Below, piece by piece: positions 1 to 6,688 of a DNA stretch of 10,752 bases (position 1 is the stretch's first letter; the number at the start of each line of letters is the position of its first letter). The translations under genes were made by a program, and so were the position numbers. The notes under the pieces were generated by a model that saw only the letters and a program-made list of their open reading frames with translations, ran no database searches and had not been told where the DNA came from. The stretch lies in contig JAQULD010000053.1 in assembly GCA_028719045.1 (NCBI GenBank), positions 1 through 10,752 of the forward strand, read 5' to 3'. The DNA is from Candidatus Omnitrophota bacterium. GTDB lineage: Bacteria; Omnitrophota; Koll11; Gygaellales; Profunditerraquicolaceae.

Positions 1-1659
1 CAGCACCAGACAATCCATTTTTGTCTTTAAAAAGCTGTTCAGGGCATTTTCCGGGGTGCATACCACCGGTTCTCCCCTTAAGTTAAACGATGTATTTATT
101 ATTACATGCACGCCCGTGATTTTTCCAAACTCTTCGATCAGCCTGTACAAACGCGGATTGGCGTTCCTATTCACGGTCTGCACCCGCGCTGTGCCGTCTA
201 CGTGGGTTACCGCGGGGACAATTTTCTTTTTTTCCTCCCTGACTTCCGGAGCAAGCAGCATAAATGGGGAAAGATTACTCATTTTAAAATAATCGGCGGC
301 TTTTTCCTCCAAAACCACGGGAGCGTAAGGCCTAAACGGTTCCCTGTTCTTGACCCTGGAATTTATAAGTTCTTTCATATCAGGGTTGCGGGGATCAGCT
401 AAAATAGAACGGTTTCCCAGCGCCCTGGGCCCGATCTCCATCCTGCCCTGGAACCAGCCGATGATCTTGCCCTCGGATATTTTTCCCGCAATATACCTGC
501 ATAAATCTTCCTCATCAAATTCTTTAAACTTCACATCTTTGTTTATCAGCGTACGCTTGATTTCCGCAGCCAAAAAACACGGCCCAAGATACGCGTCCGT
601 CATTTCATAGCTCCTGGGGTTCTTCAAAATGGAATTGTATATGTATAAAGCTGTCCCGATAGACCCGCCGCTGTCTCCGGCCGCCGGCTGGATGAACACT
701 CTTTTAAACGGGGTCTGGTCAAGGATCTTTTGATTCGCCACGCAGTTTAAGAAAAGCCCGCCGGCCAGGCAAAGGTTTTCCGCTTTAGTCATTTTATGCA
801 GGTCAAGTGAGATCTTGATCAGGGTGTCTTCAACGAATTTCTGGAGGCTGGCGGCGATATCGCAATGCCTTTGCTCGATCCGTCCTTCGCGTTCCCTCTC
901 TTTTCCGAACATTTTTACGAATTTGCGCTTGTACATACGGCATCCTTCGTTGTAAAAGCCGAAGTAACTCTGGTCGATCTTGAAACTGCCGTCAGGTTTA
1001 GTCCGGATTATTTTCATGAATTGATCCAGGTACACGGGCTTTCCGTATCCAGCCAGCCCCATGACTTTTCCTTCTCCTTCCAAAGCCTCAAAGCCCAGAT
1101 AAGTGGTAACAGCGGTGTAAAGAAGACCGAGGGAATCCGGAAAGATCATCTCTTTTTCTATCTTTATTTCATTGGCTTTGCCAAAACCCAAAGTAGCCGT
1201 TGTCCATTCTCCGACACCGTCCGCGGTAAAGATCGCCGCTTCATCGAAACCCGAAGCCAGGAAAGCGCTGGCCGCGTGCGACAAATGGTGTTTGATGAAT
1301 ATAACCTTGCCTTCAAAACCAAGCTCCCGCTTGAAAACCAAAGGCATTATCAGCCTGTCCTGCAGCCAGTAAGGCAAGGTATCAAGGAAATTCTTCAAGG
1401 AAAAGGGGTAAGTTTTAAGATGATTCAAGACCACCCGGGAGAACTTCAAAAACGGTTTCTCGTAAAAACCGATATAATCGATATCTCCGATAGTAAGATT
1501 TTGCGACTGCAGGCAATAATTAATCGCCTGAATAGGAAAATCAGGGGAATTCTTGCTGCGGTTGAATCTCTCTTCCTGCGCGGCTGCAACGATCTTTCCA
1601 TCTTTTAGCAGCGCCGCCGCGGAATCATGGTAAAAACATGATACTCCCAGTATATTCAT
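1..1659 (-). CDS. NodU/CmcH-family O-carbamoyltransferase (3' end cut by window edge)
   Basis: I translated this by hand because the frame runs off the left edge: 553 codons are present without a stop. The family moves a carbamoyl group from carbamoyl phosphate, via carbamoyl-adenylate, onto a hydroxyl of a sugar or natural product in the cytoplasm. Visible motifs: N-terminal HDSA at residues 11-14; HHLSHAASAF at 124-133 with the HxxxH metal pair (H124, H128); DGVG at 147-150; GGLFLNC at 300-306; QPAAGDSGGS at 324-333; and the C-terminal carbamoyltransferase signatures GRMEIGPRALGNRSIL (405-420), PFRPYAPVV (441-449), HVDGTARVQ (486-494) and NTSFNLRGEP (522-531). Family members are usually about 550-620 residues, so only a short tail should be missing. 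The ATG at 1659 overlaps the upstream SGNH gene's stop by 4 bases (ATGA), with a G-rich AAGGGG-like ribosome site about 11 bases upstream. No key motif is missing in the visible part. The acceptor is unknown; position in the operon suggests a glycan. Confidence 0.95.
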   Translation of the reverse strand, partial: MNILGVSCFYHDSAAALLKDGKIVAAAQEERFNRSKNSPDFPIQAINYCLQSQNLTIGDIDYIGFYEKPFLKFSRVVLNHLKTYPFSLKNFLDTLPYWLQDRLIMPLVFKRELGFEGKVIFIKHHLSHAASAFLASGFDEAAIFTADGVGEWTTATLGFGKANEIKIEKEMIFPDSLGLLYTAVTTYLGFEALEGEGKVMGLAGYGKPVYLDQFMKIIRTKPDGSFKIDQSYFGFYNEGCRMYKRKFVKMFGKEREREGRIEQRHCDIAASLQKFVEDTLIKISLDLHKMTKAENLCLAGGLFLNCVANQKILDQTPFKRVFIQPAAGDSGGSIGTALYIYNSILKNPRSYEMTDAYLGPCFLAAEIKRTLINKDVKFKEFDEEDLCRYIAGKISEGKIIGWFQGRMEIGPRALGNRSILADPRNPDMKELINSRVKNREPFRPYAPVVLEEKAADYFKMSNLSPFMLLAPEVREEKKKIVPAVTHVDGTARVQTVNRNANPRLYRLIEEFGKITGVHVIINTSFNLRGEPVVCTPENALNSFLKTKMDCLVL

Positions 1660-2894
1660 ATATTTTCCCGCCCCTTCCGGCCAAAAACCAGATTTTCCTC
1701 TTTTATTTTTTTAAATACATTTTCGGCCATAAGACCGTATCCTCTGGCATTACAATGAATATCCAAAGCGAAATAATCTTTTATCCTGGATTCCTTAGGA
1801 AGAAGTTCAAAAACCCGGAAATTATCGACAAAAGGCACGCCGTATTGCGAAGCGGTTTCTTCCAAAGTAAGATTGACGATCCTATATTCCTTGAATTCCG
1901 GTTCCTTTAAAGGGTAGTTTTGGAATATTACCGGAATCCTGCTCTTGCGGCATAACGCGAGCATTTGCTCCAGGTCATGTTTAAGCCAGCAGCTTAAGTC
2001 GTTAAAATACTTTTGCCTGTCGGAAATCATGGCCAAAATATCTTTTATCTCCGGGTTTACTTTCTCATACTTACGCATGAATGCCATAATCTCATTCTTT
2101 AATTCCGGGTCGGCTTTGACCATACAATGAGACACCAGCTGACTATACAAAACGGTGGACATAGGCTCTAAGGCGATCGCTTTTTCGAACCATTTTACCG
2201 CTTCCCTATTGTCCTCGGAAATAAACGCTAAAGCAAGACAAAGCTCGGAATTATCGGGATCCAGATCCTTGGCCTTGTTCAGATATTCCAAAGCCTCACT
2301 GTTCCGCCGTTGATTGACTAAATTAACTCCATCAAATAAATAGCGGTTAAAGGCTTTTTCATCTTTTATTTTAAAGTTTTTCCTGAAAACCTTATTCGTA
2401 TCCATGGCCAACAGTTTTACCAGTTTAAACACCTTGAATGAATATAAGAATTCCTCCCCAGCCGAAAAGACACTGTTGTTTTTGTACCGCATATATCCCA
2501 GGCTGTTCCAGGTATTGGCTGAACCGGTTAATATTATTACCAAGTCAGGCTTGGCCTTGCCTAAATTCCGCCTGAAGAGGTCCAGTAGCATGGAACTGTT
2601 ATAAGCTCCCATCCCCATATTCACCACCTTAAAAGTCCGGCCGTTAAAATTTCTATCCAGCAGTTCTTGCAACTGACTGGGATAACTCTTGTCAGGAGAA
2701 GCACCCACTCCCCTGGTAAAGGAATCTCCAACGCATAAAACCATATAATCATTATTATTATTTTTTCGGAAATCCTGAGCGAGTAAAGGGGTTGAATGGA
2801 AAGAACCAATTATTCTTAAACCCGCTTCTAAAACTGCTAAAACCACAAAAATACCCAAGGCTATCGCCGCCAATTTCCCTTTTAACTTATTCAT
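1656..2894 (-). CDS. Membrane-anchored SGNH/GDSL-type hydrolase-like protein with TPR insert (copy 2)
   Basis: A 412-residue protein. An N-terminal basic stretch followed by a hydrophobic segment (about residues 8-28) should anchor it in the inner membrane with the rest outside. SGNH blocks: GDSFT at 56-60 (candidate nucleophile S58), NMGMGAYNS at 92-100 (block II glycine), GSAN at 124-127 (block III, with Asn but without the usual Asp), and DIHCN at 378-382 (candidate D378/H380). Between blocks III and V, about residues 185-260, lies a TPR-like helical insert with ALEYLNKAKDLDP and AVKWFEKAIALEP repeats. SGNH proteins beside carbamoyltransferases are usually taken to add or remove acyl groups on glycans; the substrate here is unknown. 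It is about 63% identical to the gene just upstream. Its stop overlaps the carbamoyltransferase start. The ATG at 2894 lies 12 bases after the previous stop with no clear Shine-Dalgarno, so coupling is likely. The start is supported by gap-free alignment with the paralogue from residue 1. Confidence 0.88.
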   Translation of the reverse strand: MNKLKGKLAAIALGIFVVLAVLEAGLRIIGSFHSTPLLAQDFRKNNNNDYMVLCVGDSFTRGVGASPDKSYPSQLQELLDRNFNGRTFKVVNMGMGAYNSSMLLDLFRRNLGKAKPDLVIILTGSANTWNSLGYMRYKNNSVFSAGEEFLYSFKVFKLVKLLAMDTNKVFRKNFKIKDEKAFNRYLFDGVNLVNQRRNSEALEYLNKAKDLDPDNSELCLALAFISEDNREAVKWFEKAIALEPMSTVLYSQLVSHCMVKADPELKNEIMAFMRKYEKVNPEIKDILAMISDRQKYFNDLSCWLKHDLEQMLALCRKSRIPVIFQNYPLKEPEFKEYRIVNLTLEETASQYGVPFVDNFRVFELLPKESRIKDYFALDIHCNARGYGLMAENVFKKIKEENLVFGRKGRENI

Positions 2895-2906
2895 ATGGAT
2901 TAACGG

Positions 2907-4112
2907 TTATTTTGTTTTATTCAGCTTATCAAATACGTTTTTAGCCATCAGGCCGTACCCTTTCGCGTTACAATGATCGTCCCGGGCAAAATATACCTCT
3001 CCTCCATTGTCTTTCGGCAGGCCGTCAAAAACTGCGGCATTGCCGACAAAAATGGCACCCGATTCATCAGCCGCTTCCTTCAAAATGGAATTTATATGTT
3101 TAAGCGAGATATCATCAGCGTACTTAACCGGGTAATCCTGAATAATTACGTTTATCCTGTTCTTTCGGCATAACGCCAGCATTTGCGCCAGGTCATGCTT
3201 AAGCCAGCCGCTCAGGTCATTAAAATATTTTTGCCTGTTAGAAAGCATAGCCAAAATGTCTTTTATATCAGGGTTTACTTTCTCATACTTACGCAGGAAG
3301 GCTATAATCTCATTGTCTAATTCGGGGTCGGATTTGTCCATGCAATGCGACACCAGTTGAGTGTACCAAACCGTTGACATAGGCTCTAAAGCGATCGCTT
3401 TTTCAAACAATTTCGCCGTTTCCCTGTTGTCTTTTGAAACAAGAGCCATATTCCGGTAGATCCTTGGATTAGCAGGATCAAGGTCCCTGGCCTTGTTAAG
3501 ATATTCCAAAGCTTCTTTGTCCCTGCGTTCATCCACCAAATTGACCCCTATCTCCAGGTAACTGTTGACCGCCTTTTGATTATTCCTTCTAAAACTCTTT
3601 AAGGATGCCTCATTTATATCCATGGCCAGCAGTTTTACCAGTTTAAACACTTTGAATGAATATAAAAATTCTTCTCCAACAGATAAAAACCTGTTGTTTT
3701 TGTACCTCATATATCCTAAGCTGCTCCAAATATTGGCTGAACCGGCTAATATTATTACCAGGTCGGGTTTGACCCTGTATACGCACTCACTAAACTTATC
3801 CAATAGCATGGAACTGTTATAAGCGCCCATCCCCATGTTCACCACCTTAACAGGCATGCCTTGAAAATTATTGGCAATCAGCTCCCGCAACTGGCTGGGA
3901 TAACTCTTGTCAGGAGCGGCTCCGATACCTTCGGAAAAAGAATCGCCGAGGCAAAGAATAACGTAATCCGAGGTATTGCCATTTTTAAAAATGCCCGGCC
4001 GGATGGCGCTCAAATGGATCAATCCGATTATTCTTAATACAGCTTCCAGAACAACCAGGCTTAAACCGATACCGGCTAATACTGTAAAAAATTTTCCGCT
4101 TATTTTTTTCAC
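2907..4112 (-). CDS. Membrane-anchored SGNH/GDSL-type hydrolase-like protein with TPR insert (copy 1)
   Basis: A 401-residue paralogue of the next gene, aligning without gaps through about residue 397. It has an N-terminal membrane anchor (about residues 8-28), GDSFS at 56-60 (candidate nucleophile S58), NMGMGAYNS at 92-100, GSAN at 124-127, a TPR-like insert (about 185-260, ALEYLNKARDLDP and AKLFEKAIALEP) and DDHCN at 378-382 (candidate D378 and H380). The nucleophile and the D/H pair are present in both copies, so neither looks like a pseudogene. The start codon is GTG (4112-4110). I see no Shine-Dalgarno in the 24-base gap after the DUF5989 gene, and the start is placed mainly by alignment with the paralogue. 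Role as for the paralogue: probably periplasmic modification of a glycan, substrate unknown. Retention of both copies suggests either two related acceptors or a heterodimer; that is inference. Confidence 0.87.
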   Translation of the reverse strand: MKKISGKFFTVLAGIGLSLVVLEAVLRIIGLIHLSAIRPGIFKNGNTSDYVILCLGDSFSEGIGAAPDKSYPSQLRELIANNFQGMPVKVVNMGMGAYNSSMLLDKFSECVYRVKPDLVIILAGSANIWSSLGYMRYKNNRFLSVGEEFLYSFKVFKLVKLLAMDINEASLKSFRRNNQKAVNSYLEIGVNLVDERRDKEALEYLNKARDLDPANPRIYRNMALVSKDNRETAKLFEKAIALEPMSTVWYTQLVSHCMDKSDPELDNEIIAFLRKYEKVNPDIKDILAMLSNRQKYFNDLSGWLKHDLAQMLALCRKNRINVIIQDYPVKYADDISLKHINSILKEAADESGAIFVGNAAVFDGLPKDNGGEVYFARDDHCNAKGYGLMAKNVFDKLNKTK

Positions 4113-4136
4113 TTTAATATACCAGGAGACAGAAGG

Positions 4137-4298
4137 TTAAATACCGGCATAAATAAAAGAAATAATGACCCCGGGGCCGATGTAATAAACCAGAAAAGCG
4201 AGAATAGCTAGGACTATGAATATGGGAGCGAAGAAATATAATTTGTGTTTTTTTATCATATGGAATAATTCTTTGAATATATATAAGAGCTTTTTCAT
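4137..4298 (-). CDS. DUF5989-like small membrane protein (53 aa)
   Basis: A short gene found by reading the frame behind a strong ribosome site. It encodes 53 residues: an amphipathic basic N-terminus (MKKLLYIFKELFHMIKKHK), then one hydrophobic segment at about residues 21-40, then a conserved-looking tail (GPGVIISFIYAGI). Length, hydrophobic profile and the small-residue-rich 'FIY' ending match what I recall of DUF5989 proteins, which sit beside NodU-type carbamoyltransferases and SxtJ-like genes. Function is unknown; it is probably an inner-membrane partner of the cassette. The ATG at 4298 follows the previous stop by 13 bases and has a GAGGAGG site 4 bases upstream. A longer reading in another frame of the same strand (4311-4114) starts inside that Shine-Dalgarno and gives a non-membrane, atypical sequence, so I prefer this one. 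Family assignment is from memory of profile and neighbours. Confidence 0.85.
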   Translation of the reverse strand: MKKLLYIFKELFHMIKKHKLYFFAPIFIVLAILAFLVYYIGPGVIISFIYAGI

Positions 4299-4302
4299 TT
4301 TG

Positions 4303-4309
4303 CCTCCTC
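4303..4309 (-). promoter_or_regulatory. Strong Shine-Dalgarno for the DUF5989-like gene
   Basis: Reads GAGGAGG on the minus strand, followed by the spacer CAAA and then ATG at 4298. This is the best ribosome site in the window, and it decides the frame and start of the 53-residue protein. Confidence 0.85.
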
Positions 4310-4311
4310 AT

Positions 4312-4536
4312 TTACGATTCCCTGGAACACTCTTCTAGATTCGGCTCGTAACCTTTTGCCTCTGACCAGTAGGAGCCGCCGGAATCAACGCCTCGTGAAA
4401 GAAGTCCGCGCTTAAAAATAAAAATCAGGATAAGCGTTATGCCAAACCCCAGGATATAGACGAAAAACAGCAGCACTTTTATCAGGATTTTCTGGATCAC
4501 GCCTACGAATTTTTTTATTTTTTCTTTAAATAGCAC
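4312..4536 (-). CDS. Small membrane protein resembling the C-terminal end of SxtJ (74 aa, GTG start)
   Basis: From the GTG at 4536 the product has 74 residues: a basic N-terminus (VLFKEKIKKF), a long hydrophobic stretch at about 19-41, then a soluble tail with a GGSYW motif at 53-57 and an acidic end. Ending soon after an 'SYW' element is, as I recall, typical of SxtJ-family and companion membrane proteins in carbamoyltransferase clusters, but this one lacks the additional N-terminal hydrophobic segments of full-length SxtJ. Function unknown; probably an inner-membrane accessory of the decoration cassette. An in-frame ATG at 4569 would give 85 residues, but it would overlap the preceding gene by 16 bases without a ribosome site, whereas the GTG has a GAGGAG 9 bases upstream and begins 17 bases after the preceding stop. 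The stop lies 13 bases before the DUF5989-like gene. Confidence 0.78.
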   Translation of the reverse strand: MLFKEKIKKFVGVIQKILIKVLLFFVYILGFGITLILIFIFKRGLLSRGVDSGGSYWSEAKGYEPNLEECSRES

Positions 4537-4545
4537 AACTCGTTT

Positions 4546-4551
4546 CTCCTC
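4546..4551 (-). promoter_or_regulatory. Shine-Dalgarno favouring the GTG start at 4536
   Basis: Reads GAGGAG on the minus strand, with a 9-base spacer to GTG at 4536-4534. It lies inside what would be coding sequence if the ATG at 4569 were used, so it argues for the shorter 74-residue product. Confidence 0.65.
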
Positions 4552-4553
4552 TT

Positions 4554-5531
4554 TTACTGCAACTGGCATCCTGTTTTACTCAGTATCCGGTTTACGAATT
4601 CCTTGTCGAAATCAATTTCCAAAAGCCTTAAAGCCTCTTCCCTTGTCAACTCGCCCTTTCTTATAAGCTTGCTCATTTCGATATGATAATGCGTGTAACC
4701 GTAGTTCTTCATCGATTCAAAGACGCTGGCAAAATTGATCAGGCAATTGGTCGAGTGTTTCGGATAACTTAAATCCGGGGCCTTCCATTTAAGCTCTTTC
4801 TTTAAAGTCTCCATTATACCGGCAGGGTCGTAAGGCAGAAACCAGTGCGGAGAAACGGTTAAAATCCTCTTTTTCCTTCTCACCCTGTCAGTCAATTCTT
4901 TAATACTACGGGGGAAATTCCTGTACCTGGGATCTTTATTTAAATGACTGGAGATAAAATCAGCAGTAGCTTTTGACATGGATAAATACTCCCGCCCGCT
5001 TTCTCCTTCCTCGACAGCCTGCCCCTTGGTCCATCCCCCGATTATCAAAGGGATATTAAACCTGATAGCGGTATCATAAGTAAGCCCAAGGTACCATATC
5101 GCGCATACATGGCAGATCGGAGCGCTGCTTCCGGTTTGTATGATTTTAGCGAACACGTCGCGCATAAAATCGGACTTAATATACATCCAGTCAACCCCGA
5201 GTATGTTCACCGCGTTCTTGACATTTTCCAGGGCCTGGCTGTTTTCAAAGCCATGGTCAAAGGTAAAAGCGAGCGGGTTCATCCTGTACTTTTTTTTAAG
5301 ATAATACAAGCTAAGGGTGCTGTCCTTTCCTCCGCTGCACATAAGGAGGCAGTCGTATTTTTCTTTGGACCTGGCCTTATTAAGGAGCTTGACCAATTCC
5401 GTCTCGAGCAGATTATTCGCCGGCTTTCCGGATTTAGCTTTATCGAAAGCAAGGCAAATATTACAGACGCCTTCATCGTTTAACCATATATCCGGTTTGT
5501 GCTCCGGCAATACGCATTTTTTACAGATCAT
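4554..5531 (-). CDS. PP-loop ATPase, 'N-acetyl sugar amidotransferase' (WbpG-like) family
   Basis: A 325-residue adenine-nucleotide alpha-hydrolase. It has an N-terminal zinc-ribbon-like pair of CxxC motifs (C3/C6 and C23/C26, in CKKCVLPEH... GVCNIC), then the PP-loop SGGKDST at 66-72, which binds ATP and adenylates a substrate. The C-terminal SKLIRKGELTREEALRLLE (287-305) is typical of this family. WbpG-type enzymes amidate sugars using ammonia from a HisH-like glutaminase; no HisH or HisF homologue is in the window, and the protein is shorter than the usual roughly 370 residues. It also has C140xxC143 and C263, an arrangement resembling the three Fe-S-ligating cysteines of TtcA/TtuA-type thiolation enzymes, so sulfur transfer is a real alternative to amidation. 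The ATG at 5531 overlaps the glycosyltransferase stop by 4 bases; AGGGG abuts the ATG, too close for a good ribosome site, so coupling is likely. Superfamily certain, reaction uncertain. Confidence 0.88.
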   Translation of the reverse strand: MICKKCVLPEHKPDIWLNDEGVCNICLAFDKAKSGKPANNLLETELVKLLNKARSKEKYDCLLMCSGGKDSTLSLYYLKKKYRMNPLAFTFDHGFENSQALENVKNAVNILGVDWMYIKSDFMRDVFAKIIQTGSSAPICHVCAIWYLGLTYDTAIRFNIPLIIGGWTKGQAVEEGESGREYLSMSKATADFISSHLNKDPRYRNFPRSIKELTDRVRRKKRILTVSPHWFLPYDPAGIMETLKKELKWKAPDLSYPKHSTNCLINFASVFESMKNYGYTHYHIEMSKLIRKGELTREEALRLLEIDFDKEFVNRILSKTGCQLQ

Positions 5532-6688
5532 CCCCTGATTCTCCCGTATGCCTCAAGGATATTGTCAGTGGTCCTGGACCAATTGTAACAGTCTTCCGCG
5601 CGTTTTCTGGAAAGCCGCCCCATTTCAAGCCTTAATTTTTCATCCTCAAGAAGCATGGTTATCCCTTTTACCAAAGAATCCACATCTCCCGGCAAAGTAA
5701 GGATACCGGCTGACTCTACCATATTCCTGACTTCACCGACATCACTGGCAACTATCGGTTTTCCGCTTGCCAAGTATTCCGCCACTTTTAAAGGGCTTTT
5801 GCAGCGCGTAACCAAGGTATCCTGAAAACAAGCTACGCAAATATCAGCGGCGGCGATATATTCCGGGACCTTGTCAAAACTTACCGATCCGGTAAAAATA
5901 ACACTGTCTTTCATGTTTAATTCTTTTACCAGCCCTTCCAAATACTCCTGCCTGAACCCGCCTCCCACAACCATAAAACGCGTATGAGGATATTTCCGTA
6001 AAATGACTTCCGCCGCTTTGATCAGCATTTCGATATACTGGGCGCCGTTAAGCTGGCCGATATAGAGCACTAAAGGGCTCGCTACCTTGTGCTCTTTCTT
6101 TACCTTGCTGCCGTCCACGCGCGGGCTAAACTGTACGGTATCAGCCCCGACAGGAGCGGAAAAAATGTTTTTTTTCTGCGCGCCGAACTGCAGGGCCAGT
6201 TTTCCCAGGAAACTGCTCGATACAGAAACCGAATCTGATAAAACAGGCAGAGATTTCTCAAGAATTTTGAAAGAAAAACCTATTAAGAAAGAATGCCAGT
6301 TCCTGCCGCATGACTCATACCAGATCATTTCCTCCCAATCATCCCAGTCGTAATGCAGAGGCTTGCCGCTTAAGTAGGCCGCGGCTGCGGCGGGAACAGC
6401 GGCGTAATGATGGCATTTCTGGACATGCACTACATCAGCCCATTTTGCCAGTTTAATAAGCCTTAAGGTGGTTTTAATGAAAACGGCGGGCGAGATATGG
6501 CGGTCAAACGGTATAGCCTCATACCCATCCCGGGAAGACGGCAAAGGCAATTTTCTTGCTGAGGAAAAATAAACCAGCTTGACCTTGTGATTGCGCCTGT
6601 GCAGTTCCTGCGCTATGGATTTTACCCTCCTGGTCCATGGCTCAAGAGGAGAATAGATATCATGAGGGTGGATGATCAGTATATTCAC
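5528..6688 (-). CDS. GT-B glycosyltransferase, GT4-like (GTG start)
   Basis: A 386-residue cytoplasmic glycosyltransferase with two Rossmann-like halves. The N-terminal acceptor half starts NILIIHPHDIYSP and contains VHVQKCHHYAA (88-97) and HYDWDDWEE (112-120). The C-terminal donor half starts near LVLYIGQLNG (206-215) and contains VVGGG (240-244), FTGSVSFDKVPEYIAAADI (265-283) and SPLKVAEYLASGKPIVASD (298-316). It should transfer a sugar from a nucleotide donor with retention of configuration; donor and acceptor cannot be read. The EX7E motif keeps the second Glu (E304), but the first position is C296, a variation I associate with the 'SPLK..EY' branch rather than loss of function. The start codon is GTG at 6688, preceded by GGAGGGG with a 4-base spacer, and it overlaps the stop of the 43-residue gene (GTGA). 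The downstream stop overlaps the PP-loop gene start. Length is normal for the family. Confidence 0.93.
   Translation of the reverse strand: MNILIIHPHDIYSPLEPWTRRVKSIAQELHRRNHKVKLVYFSSARKLPLPSSRDGYEAIPFDRHISPAVFIKTTLRLIKLAKWADVVHVQKCHHYAAVPAAAAAYLSGKPLHYDWDDWEEMIWYESCGRNWHSFLIGFSFKILEKSLPVLSDSVSVSSSFLGKLALQFGAQKKNIFSAPVGADTVQFSPRVDGSKVKKEHKVASPLVLYIGQLNGAQYIEMLIKAAEVILRKYPHTRFMVVGGGFRQEYLEGLVKELNMKDSVIFTGSVSFDKVPEYIAAADICVACFQDTLVTRCKSPLKVAEYLASGKPIVASDVGEVRNMVESAGILTLPGDVDSLVKGITMLLEDEKLRLEMGRLSRKRAEDCYNWSRTTDNILEAYGRIRG

Larger units (their letters stand above)
1656..4112 (-). repeat. Tandem gene duplication (two SGNH-TPR paralogues)
   Basis: The two adjacent genes descend from one duplication. 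Counting aligned residues by hand gives about 46/90 identical in residues 1-90, about 174/240 in 91-330 and about 31/70 in 331-400, roughly 63% overall. DNA similarity is also obvious in the middle, for example around 2404-2450 and 3622-3668. The uneven profile is described under findings. Confidence 0.9.

Noticed and set aside
865..1608. 247-codon open frame on the plus strand
   Set aside because: It is antisense to the carbamoyltransferase, whose signature motifs lie on the minus strand across the whole stretch; the plus-strand translation shows no domain or sensible composition.
2170..2182. GCGATCGC palindrome, also present in the other SGNH copy near 3391-3398
   Set aside because: It encodes the shared KAIAL peptide in both paralogues and is explained by duplication, not by a separate dispersed repeat.
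4114..4311. 65-codon minus-strand frame starting ATGAGGAGG
   Set aside because: Its start lies inside the Shine-Dalgarno of the 53-residue DUF5989-like gene and it reads that gene out of frame. The alternative frame has the ribosome site, membrane profile and family look.
4537..4569. ATG at 4569 as start of the small SxtJ-like protein
   Set aside because: No ribosome site precedes it and it overlaps the PP-loop gene; the GTG at 4536 with GAGGAG at 9 bases is better. It is not fully excluded.
5752..5790. Altered EX7E motif of the glycosyltransferase (first Glu is C296) as a sign of inactivation
   Set aside because: The rest of the donor site is intact and this replacement fits the SPLK..EY branch of GT4-like enzymes, so loss of activity is not supported.
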